Assembly: GCA_041690255.1 (NCBI GenBank)
Contig: JAWLHU010000016.1
Span: 113,053-177,052, forward strand
Direction: 5' to 3'
Length of the DNA: 64,000 nucleotides
DNA from: JAWLHU01 sp041690255
Lineage (GTDB): Bacteria > Bacillota > Sulfobacillia > Symbiobacteriales > Symbiobacteriaceae
In this document: positions 58,742 to 64,000 of the stretch, in pieces
Numbering within the stretch: position 1 is the stretch's first letter
Layout of the letters: each line of letters opens with the position of its first letter
Position numbers and translations under genes: made by a program
Notes under the pieces: generated by a model
What the model was told of the DNA's origin: nothing
The model's database searches: none
What the model saw: the letters and a program-made list of their open reading frames with translations, nothing else

Positions 58742-60040
58742 CTACTGAACGTGCCGGAGCCGGCGGAGGAGGAAGACAAGAACCACGGCCAGCAGGGTAT
58801 AGAGCGTGGTGAAGCCGATGACCGAAGTCATGAGACCGGGGGACGGGGTGACGGCGCTCGCCGTGGTCATGACCTCCCAGACGATCCAGGGCTGGCGCCC
58901 CACCTCGCTGACGATCCAGCCAGTCTGAAGGGCAAGGTACCCCAGCGGCGAGGAGAGGAGCAGGATCCAGTGCAGCCGGCGGCTCTGGAGGATCTGGTCA
59001 GGCCGCTTCCACCGGAGCCAGGCGTAGTATAGACCGACCAGCATCATGACGACGCCCGCTCCGACCATGATCTGGAAGGAGTAGTGGACCAGGGGGACGT
59101 TGGCCCACTGATCACGGGGTACCTGGTCAAGCCCCATCACCTCGGAGGTGAAGTCACCATGGGCGAGGAAGGAGAGGGCGTAGGGGATCTCGATCCCATA
59201 GGAGATCTCCCCGGTCTCCACGTTCGGGACCCCACCGACCAGGAGCGGTGCCCCCTTCCGGGTCTCGAAGAGCGCCTCCATGGCGGCGAACTTGGCCGGC
59301 TGGTTCTTGGCCAGCACCTTGGCAGACAGGTCACCGGTCAGCGGCATGGTGATCGCGGCAATGGTGCCGACCGCCATGGCAATGGTCAGGCCATGCTTCC
59401 GGATCTCATCGCGCTTCCCCTTCAGCATCTGCCAGGCGTAGACGCCGGCCACGGCAAAGCCGACGGCAGCCAGGGTGGCGATGGTGGAGTGGATTGCCAT
59501 GAGCGGCCAGGTCGAGTTGCCGAAGAAGAGCATGTTCCACGGATCGACGTTGGCCGGGTCATTGACCAGCGTCTCCACGCCGACCGGGTTCTGCATCCAG
59601 GCGTTGGTGGCGGTCACCAGGACGGATGACATGGCACCGCTGAAGGCGATCCCCACGCCGGTCAGCCAGTGACCCCCGGGGCTGAGACGGTCCCATCCGT
59701 AGAGGTAGAGGCCGAGGAAGATCGCCTCCAGGAAGAAGGCGTAACCCTCCAGGGTGAAGGCCGGACCGATGGCCGAGCCGGCGAACTCCATGAACGAGGG
59801 CCAGAGCAGCCCGAGCTCGAAGGAGAGCGCCGTACCGCTCACCGCCCCAATCGCGAAGAGCAGGCCCGTCGCCTTCGCCCAGGTCTTGGCCAGCCTCCGG
59901 TACGTATCCTTCTGAGTGCGCAGATAGAGTCCCTCGGCGATCACCATGAGGAGCGGCATGCCTACCCCAAGGGCGGCGAACATCATATGAAAGAACAGCG
60001 AGTACGCCATCTGAAACCGTGCGGCATCCAGGTTACTCAC
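58742..60040 (-). CDS. cydA: Cytochrome bd oxidase subunit I
   Basis: Haem-binding subunit of the terminal oxidase, 432 residues. Visible landmarks: RFQMAYSLFFHMMFAALGVG (haem-ligand His), FGNSTWPLMAIHSTIA, and GRQPWIVWEVMTTASAVTPS near the C-terminus. The shorter length indicates the short Q-loop class, common in Firmicutes. The start follows AAGGAGGT. It supports high-affinity respiration under low oxygen. No clear Rex operator was found in the 260 bp upstream; an inverted repeat GAAGAG-AGTA-CTCTTC lies at 60143-60158. Confidence 0.96.
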   Translation of the reverse strand: MSNLDAARFQMAYSLFFHMMFAALGVGMPLLMVIAEGLYLRTQKDTYRRLAKTWAKATGLLFAIGAVSGTALSFELGLLWPSFMEFAGSAIGPAFTLEGYAFFLEAIFLGLYLYGWDRLSPGGHWLTGVGIAFSGAMSSVLVTATNAWMQNPVGVETLVNDPANVDPWNMLFFGNSTWPLMAIHSTIATLAAVGFAVAGVYAWQMLKGKRDEIRKHGLTIAMAVGTIAAITMPLTGDLSAKVLAKNQPAKFAAMEALFETRKGAPLLVGGVPNVETGEISYGIEIPYALSFLAHGDFTSEVMGLDQVPRDQWANVPLVHYSFQIMVGAGVVMMLVGLYYAWLRWKRPDQILQSRRLHWILLLSSPLGYLALQTGWIVSEVGRQPWIVWEVMTTASAVTPSPGLMTSVIGFTTLYTLLAVVLVFLLRRLRHVQ

Positions 60041-60248
60041 GGGACGTGGACCTCCTTACAAATAACGAGTCGGTTTACAATGTCAGCGTAGCGTAGACCC
60101 ATCCTGGGGGACAATGGGGCGACCGCCCCGGCGAGCGGGGATGAAGAGAGTACTCTTCCCGGGATTTCGCCTGGGACTTAAACCCGAGTCCTCCTACTCT
60201 GCAGGCAGGGGCGCCACCATTTGGCGAGTATAAAGCCGCTCCTTCTGG

Positions 60249-60278
60249 TTGCAGGAGAACGTCAAAATCGTAGACAAT
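60249..60278 (+). promoter_or_regulatory. Possible promoter of the small gene at 60304
   Basis: TTGCAG (60249-60254), 18-bp spacer, GACAAT (60273-60278). A weak match; spacing is acceptable. Confidence 0.35.
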
Positions 60279-60303
60279 ACATTGGGTAAGGGAGGTGCGC
60301 TTG

Positions 60304-60567
60304 ATGAGCGCGGAAAACCGATTGGAAGTGAGCAGCCCTTCCGGACGACTCTACAGCATTGACCTGACCGATCCGGCTTTCATTCATGTCTTTGACAGCG
60401 AGGGGCGCCGCTTGCTACGCGTCGGTCTGAAGGGGATCACGGCCAAGGCGATGGTCCGACGGATTCGCGAGAATATCGAGACCGGAGCGCCGGCCTACCT
60501 GGCCGGTTGGCCACCCAAGGATGTCGATCGAATTCTGACGCAGCACGCCATTGCCTGCGAGCGATAA
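60304..60567 (+). CDS. Small protein of unknown function
   Basis: An 87-residue protein with alternating short strands and a C-terminal helix (SAENRLEVSSPSGRLYSIDL ... AKAMVRRIRENIETG). No family recognised. ATG 60304 follows GGGAGGTG; the GTG at 60295 overlaps that site. A terminator follows at 60588, so it is a single-gene unit. It is divergent from cydA. Confidence 0.7.
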   Translation: MSAENRLEVSSPSGRLYSIDLTDPAFIHVFDSEGRRLLRVGLKGITAKAMVRRIRENIETGAPAYLAGWPPKDVDRILTQHAIACER

Positions 60568-60587
60568 TCGATACATGATGCCCCACA

Positions 60588-60619
60588 GGGTGCAGCTCCG
60601 GTTGCACCCTTCTCTTTTC
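60588..60619 (+). terminator. Terminator after the small gene at 60304
   Basis: GGGTGCA (60588-60594) pairs with TGCACCC (60603-60609), followed by TTCTCTTTTC. Confidence 0.75.
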
Positions 60620-60660
60620 CGGGGGTGCCGCCCCCGCTGCACTTTATGGAGGTGCTTCCC

Positions 60661-61257
60661 GTGATAACCGCCGCCCTGGTCCTGCTGGCCGCCTATCTGA
60701 TTGGATCGATACCCTTTCCCGTGATCGTCTCACGCCTGGTTCTCGGCATCGATCTGCGGCAGCATGGCAGCGGCAATATGGGGGCGCTGAATGCCGGGCG
60801 GGTCCTGGGCAAGAAGTGGTTCCCGATCGTCATGGCGCTAGACCTGGCCAAGGGAGTCCTGGCCACCTGGCTGGCCATGAGCCTCCTTCCCGGTGCGATC
60901 CAGCTAACCGTGACAGCCGCTGCCGCCTTTGGCGGGCTCTTCGTGGTGCTGGGTCACTGCTTCCCCGTCTTTGCCGGGTTCAAGGGCGGAGTGGGCCTCG
61001 CTGCCTCCGGCGGGGCGCTGCTCATGATCTCATGGTACCTGGTGCCGGCGGTTGTCGGGGTGATCCTGCTCGGCTGGGTAATCGCCCGGAACATGTACGT
61101 CGGCGTCTCTGCGGCAGCGCTGCTCTATCCGCTCATGGGCTGGTTGATCCTGGGTGAGCGCTGGGCGGTCGTCGCCATGACGATCTGGGGGATCGTCGTC
61201 TTCGTCCTCCATTGGAAGGACCTGCAGGTCTGGGCCGCAGAACGAAGGGCGGCCTAG
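60661..61257 (+). CDS. PlsY-like glycerol-3-phosphate acyltransferase, second copy
   Basis: A 198-residue membrane protein of the PlsY family: LIGSIPFPVIVSRL, GSGNMGALNAGRVLGKKW (family GSGNxGATNxxR) and GHCFPVFAGFKGGVGLAASGG, with five or six helices. It differs from the copy at 38922, and its context (unknown small genes) is not the lipid cluster. It may be a specialised paralogue, for example in sporulation, or have another acyl acceptor. GTG 60661 follows GGAGGTG. Confidence 0.82.
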   Translation: MITAALVLLAAYLIGSIPFPVIVSRLVLGIDLRQHGSGNMGALNAGRVLGKKWFPIVMALDLAKGVLATWLAMSLLPGAIQLTVTAAAAFGGLFVVLGHCFPVFAGFKGGVGLAASGGALLMISWYLVPAVVGVILLGWVIARNMYVGVSAAALLYPLMGWLILGERWAVVAMTIWGIVVFVLHWKDLQVWAAERRAA

Positions 61258-61258
61258 C

Positions 61259-61480
61259 ATGCGCCGCTCCGCCATGATCGCCGGCAACCCCTGGACACTC
61301 CTGATCACCCTGGAGGAGGATCCGGACTCCCTGGGCTGCACGGTGCTCTTTCAAGAACTTACGATCGATGGTGCCACGGCCGACCATTGGGAGGTCCGGT
61401 ACACCCGGGTCATTGAGGCCCTGCGCGAGCTAGAGATGGCTTACGGCATTGGGCCCGATGACTGGACCAACCTGGACTAG
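61259..61480 (+). CDS. Small protein of unknown function
   Basis: A 73-residue acidic protein starting 1 bp after the PlsY-like stop. It has a beta-rich first half (PWTLLITLEEDPDSLGCTVLF) and a helix containing RVIEALRELEMAYG. No family recognised. Compact spacing implies co-transcription with the upstream gene. Confidence 0.6.
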   Translation: MRRSAMIAGNPWTLLITLEEDPDSLGCTVLFQELTIDGATADHWEVRYTRVIEALRELEMAYGIGPDDWTNLD

Positions 61481-61511
61481 AGAAGGAGGCCGTCCCTGAA
61501 GGAGTGACCCC

Positions 61512-62417
61512 ATGCGCATCGCTCTTCGCTTTCTGCCCGCCCTTCTCTGGATGGGGGTTATCTACCGGACCTCGGACACCCCCGGGCTCAAGTCGGTGCC
61601 CCTGGTCCAGCGGGTCGGGCTACTCCCCGCGGACCTGGACCCGGCCACGCTGAATCTGCTGGAACTGCTGATCCGCAAGTCGGCCCACCTGCTCAGCTAC
61701 GCGCTCCTGGCATGGTTGCTGCTCTGGGCGCTCTCTGCCGTCCTTGGCCGGCGGCAGGCGCTCTGGACCGCCTTCGGCCTCGCCCTGCTCTACGCCGCCT
61801 CCGATGAGTTGCATCAGGCCTTCGTGCCCATGCGGGAGGGGCGCCTGACAGATGTCCTGATCGATGCGGTCGGCGCCGCCCTCGGGCTCGGGGCGGCCTT
61901 TTGGCGCGCCGCTTCGCCCTTGCGAAGCTCCATCTGGTGGAAGGCGATGCTTACCCGAATCCTCCTCTGGTTCCTGGGTCGGGGCATCTGCGCCTGTGCA
62001 GCCCTGGACAGCCGGGTGCAGGCCGAGGTCCACGGGTGGGCCGACGGGGTCCGAATCATGATGGAGGTGGACCCAACCGGCCCGGCCATGGCGCTGGAGA
62101 AGCGAGGGGGAAGGCTCCGCTTCCTCGGCGTGCGGGAGGTGGTGTCCGCGGACCTGGTCATCGCCTTCAAGCATCTGGACGGCGCTCTGCCGGTGCTCCT
62201 CGGCCTGGTCAGCGTCGCCCGGGGCTACGCCGAGCGGCGGATGACCATGCGCGGCGATATCGCCTTCGGCATGTCGGTGGTCCGGGTGATGCTGCTGGTG
62301 GAGGCCTACCTCTTCCCGGGGCTGATCACACGCCGGATCATGCAGCGGGTACCGGCCCGGGAGGTCTCCATGGCGCGAATCTACCTGTCCACCCTGCTGG
62401 CACCGCACGGCCGCTAA
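61512..62417 (+). CDS. VanZ-like membrane domain fused to an SCP2-like lipid-binding domain
   Basis: A 301-residue protein. Residues 1-135 match VanZ-like proteins: several hydrophobic helices, the RKSAHLLSYALLAWLLLW segment and SDELHQAFVPMREGRLTDVLIDAVGA. Residues about 145-301 resemble an SCP2/sterol-carrier-type domain, with a beta-rich ligand-binding region and RRMTMRGDIAFGMSVVRVML like the family KxKGDxxLAL end. The ORF is continuous without frame change. VanZ-like proteins are linked to envelope glycopeptide resistance or sporulation; the fused role is unknown. AAGGAG precedes the ATG. Confidence 0.7.
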   Translation: MRIALRFLPALLWMGVIYRTSDTPGLKSVPLVQRVGLLPADLDPATLNLLELLIRKSAHLLSYALLAWLLLWALSAVLGRRQALWTAFGLALLYAASDELHQAFVPMREGRLTDVLIDAVGAALGLGAAFWRAASPLRSSIWWKAMLTRILLWFLGRGICACAALDSRVQAEVHGWADGVRIMMEVDPTGPAMALEKRGGRLRFLGVREVVSADLVIAFKHLDGALPVLLGLVSVARGYAERRMTMRGDIAFGMSVVRVMLLVEAYLFPGLITRRIMQRVPAREVSMARIYLSTLLAPHGR

Positions 62418-62432
62418 GGAGGCGCACACCCC

Positions 62433-63617
62433 ATGATTCCGCAGTACTTCGAGTTCTACAATCCCGTCAAGATCCTCTCCGGGACGCTGGCCCTGGAGAA
62501 TATCGCCTTCGAGTTGAAGCAACGAAACGCCGGACGGCCCATGCTCCTGACCAACAGTATCCTGACCCAGGTGGGCCTGACGGGGATCGTGCAGGGGGCC
62601 CTGGCCGGTGCGGGGATCAAACCGGGGGCGGTCTATGAGGAGATCCCGCCTGACTCCTCGGTTCACGTGGTGAATGAGGCCGGCCGGATCTTCCGGGCGG
62701 GTGGCTGCGACTCGATCATCGCCCTGGGTGGCGGCTCGGTGATCGATACCGCGAAGGGACTCCAGATTCTGATCAGCAACGAGACGGATGAAATCATGGA
62801 GTTCATGGGCGTCGATATCCTCCGGGCGGGCAAGCGGGTCCCGTTCGTCGTGATCCCGACGACCGCCGGCACCGGCTCCGAGGCGACGCTGGTCGCGGTC
62901 ATCGCACACCCCGAGCGGCAGGTGAAGATGGAGTTCATCTCCTACCACCTGCTGCCGGACCTGGCGGTGCTGGACCCGCGCATGACCCGGTCGCTGCCGC
63001 CGCGCGTGACCGCATCGACCGGGATGGACGCCCTGGTCCATGCCATTGAGGGGTACACCTGCAACCAGAAGAACCCCCTGAGCGACGCCTACGCCTGGGC
63101 GGCGATCGAACTGATCCGTGACCACCTGCCGCGGGCGGTGGCCAACGGGGCAGATCGCGAAGCGAGGATGGCGATGGCCACCGCATCGCTCATGGCGGGG
63201 ATCGCCTTCTCGAACTCGATGGTCGGGCTGGTCCACGCCATCGGTCACGCCTGCGGGGGCGTCAGCAAGGTGGCCCACGGCGACGCCATGACCATCCTCC
63301 TACCGCACGTCATGGCCTACAACCTGGACCGCCTGCACGACCAGTACGGCCGGCTGCTGCTGGCCCTGGCCGGGCCCGAGGTCTACGCAAGCACGCCGGC
63401 GGCGGAGCGAGGCGCCCGGGCGATCACCGTGGTCCGGGAGATGACCCGGCAGTTGAACGGGGCCTGCGGGCTGCCCATGCGCCTGGGCGAGGTCGGGGTG
63501 ACCGAGGCCGACCTGCCGGCGATCACCCGGACGGCGCTGAACGATGGCGCCCTGCTCCTCAACCCGAAGGATGCCGGCCCGGACGAGGTGATGATGATCC
63601 TGCGCCAGGCGCTGTAG
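62433..63617 (+). CDS. Iron-containing alcohol dehydrogenase
   Basis: NAD(P)-dependent group III alcohol dehydrogenase of 394 residues. GGGSVIDTAKG binds the cofactor; metal ligands are the Asp and His of GMDALVHAIEG and the His residues of GLVHAIGHACGG and VAHGDAM. Substrate could be butanol, 1,3-propanediol or another short alcohol. The gene follows the VanZ/SCP2 gene by 15 bp behind a GGAGG site. Confidence 0.93.
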   Translation: MIPQYFEFYNPVKILSGTLALENIAFELKQRNAGRPMLLTNSILTQVGLTGIVQGALAGAGIKPGAVYEEIPPDSSVHVVNEAGRIFRAGGCDSIIALGGGSVIDTAKGLQILISNETDEIMEFMGVDILRAGKRVPFVVIPTTAGTGSEATLVAVIAHPERQVKMEFISYHLLPDLAVLDPRMTRSLPPRVTASTGMDALVHAIEGYTCNQKNPLSDAYAWAAIELIRDHLPRAVANGADREARMAMATASLMAGIAFSNSMVGLVHAIGHACGGVSKVAHGDAMTILLPHVMAYNLDRLHDQYGRLLLALAGPEVYASTPAAERGARAITVVREMTRQLNGACGLPMRLGEVGVTEADLPAITRTALNDGALLLNPKDAGPDEVMMILRQAL

Positions 63618-63910
63618 GGCATTGCGGGGAGTGGACGCAGGACTGGCGAGGAGGGGGCCTTCTACCGGAGGTCAGTCCCCATGTTGCCACGATGGGTACG
63701 TAGGGTAATCCTTAGGTTGCCTTTGACTGCGGGTATCCGGTTCGCAATCCAGTCCATCGTCAACTAGAACTGGCGTCCCGTACCTGAGATACGGGCCCCG
63801 CAGTAGCCCTCTCTCATCCTTTTCGAGCGTCTTCCCCTCGAGAGTGGGTCATCACGCAGGATACGTGGAAGGGGTCTGCGTGGGAGCCTTGGTCTCAGAA
63901 TCTGTATGTC
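63618..63910. other. Intergenic region without a supported gene
   Basis: About 290 bp. A small hairpin CCCGTA/TACGGG lies at 63777-63795. No ORF with a ribosome site, no tRNA and no clear promoter was seen. It may include exon sequence or relics next to the group II intron end. Confidence 0.5.
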
Positions 63911-64000
63911 ATGAAATAGGCGTGAGCCGCCCCCGCAGGGGAAGACGCTCACGCCCTTTCCCGAACCGGACAGGCGAGTTTCCCCGCATCCGGCTCTCCA
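63911..64000 (-). mobile_element. 3' end of a group II intron (domains V and VI), rest outside the window
   Basis: On the minus strand, positions 63996-63963 form a 34-nt domain V: GAGCCGGATGCGGG, GAAA tetraloop, then CTCGCCTGTCCGGTTC, with the catalytic AGC triad. Domain VI follows (stem GGCGTGAGC/GCTCACGCC, 63955-63919) and ends CCTATTTCAT with an A seven bases from the end, the expected branch-point position. The intron 3' end is probably at 63911. Any intron-encoded reverse transcriptase would lie to the right. Confidence 0.82.

Noticed and set aside
63764..63952. Small minus-strand ORF near the right edge
   Set aside because: It overlaps the group II intron domain VI and has no motif or ribosome site.

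Overview
The window is a high-GC, gene-dense chromosomal segment of an endospore-forming Firmicute, most like Symbiobacterium and its relatives. The inference rests on spoIVA, ytaF and two spore-germination receptor operons, the conserved clostridial orders baiN-like/aroH/cmk/plsC/rpsA and DUF1614/DUF3189/DUF512/der/plsY/gpsA/spoIVA, and the strong GC bias. No rRNA, tRNA or CRISPR array was seen.

Layout. 0-8.7 kb: a truncated RNA 2',3'-cyclic phosphodiesterase, recA, recX, then a DNA-repair operon made of an SbcD-like nuclease and an SbcC/Rad50-like ATPase split into two genes, with a Nudix hydrolase and a short coiled-coil gene between the halves; then two PLP enzymes. 8.8-12.9 kb: a gerA-gerC-gerB receptor operon with a small membrane-protein gene that may be a D subunit. 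12.9-15.4 kb: a HI0933-family flavoprotein, a membrane-anchored unknown and an adenylate-kinase-like protein.

15.5-24.35 kb is the most unusual region. One gene for a secreted subtilisin-like (S8) lipoprotein protease is cut into three pieces by two different large-serine-recombinase elements. Element 1 (about 3.8 kb) interrupts the codons of the catalytic Asp motif. Element 2 (about 2.5 kb) interrupts the codons just after the catalytic Ser (GTSMATPF). Precise removal of both restores a continuous 841-codon protease with its Asp/His/Ser triad. Both recombinases point the same way as the protease. Recombinase 2 reads across its own right attachment site, and its alternative 3' end and terminator lie at the other end of the element, as expected if the circular form is the parental arrangement. 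The layout resembles the developmentally excised elements of spore formers (skin in sigK, SP-beta in spsM), but excision here is only inferred.

24.4-31.7 kb: aroH, cmk, plsC, a four-domain S1 protein with an acidic repeat tail, topoisomerase III, type 2 IPP isomerase and a nitroreductase. 31.8-34.1 kb (minus strand): a membrane glycosyltransferase with a large insertion, and a lipoprotein. 34.3-40.6 kb: DUF1614, two DUF3189 genes, a PDZ/radical-SAM/DUF512 protein, der, plsY and gpsA. 40.7-44.5 kb (minus): a second germination operon in the order gerB-gerA-gerC with a sigma-G-like promoter. 44.6-50.5 kb: ytaF, spoIVA, a small unknown, a SAM-I riboswitch controlling metX, and lysC. 50.6-60 kb (minus): a class III aminotransferase, a chemoreceptor and a c-di-GMP EAL protein that share the same sensor type, and cydAB. 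60.3-63.6 kb: small unknowns, a second PlsY-like protein, a VanZ/SCP2-like fusion and an iron-type alcohol dehydrogenase. The right edge holds the 3' end (domains V and VI) of a minus-strand group II intron.
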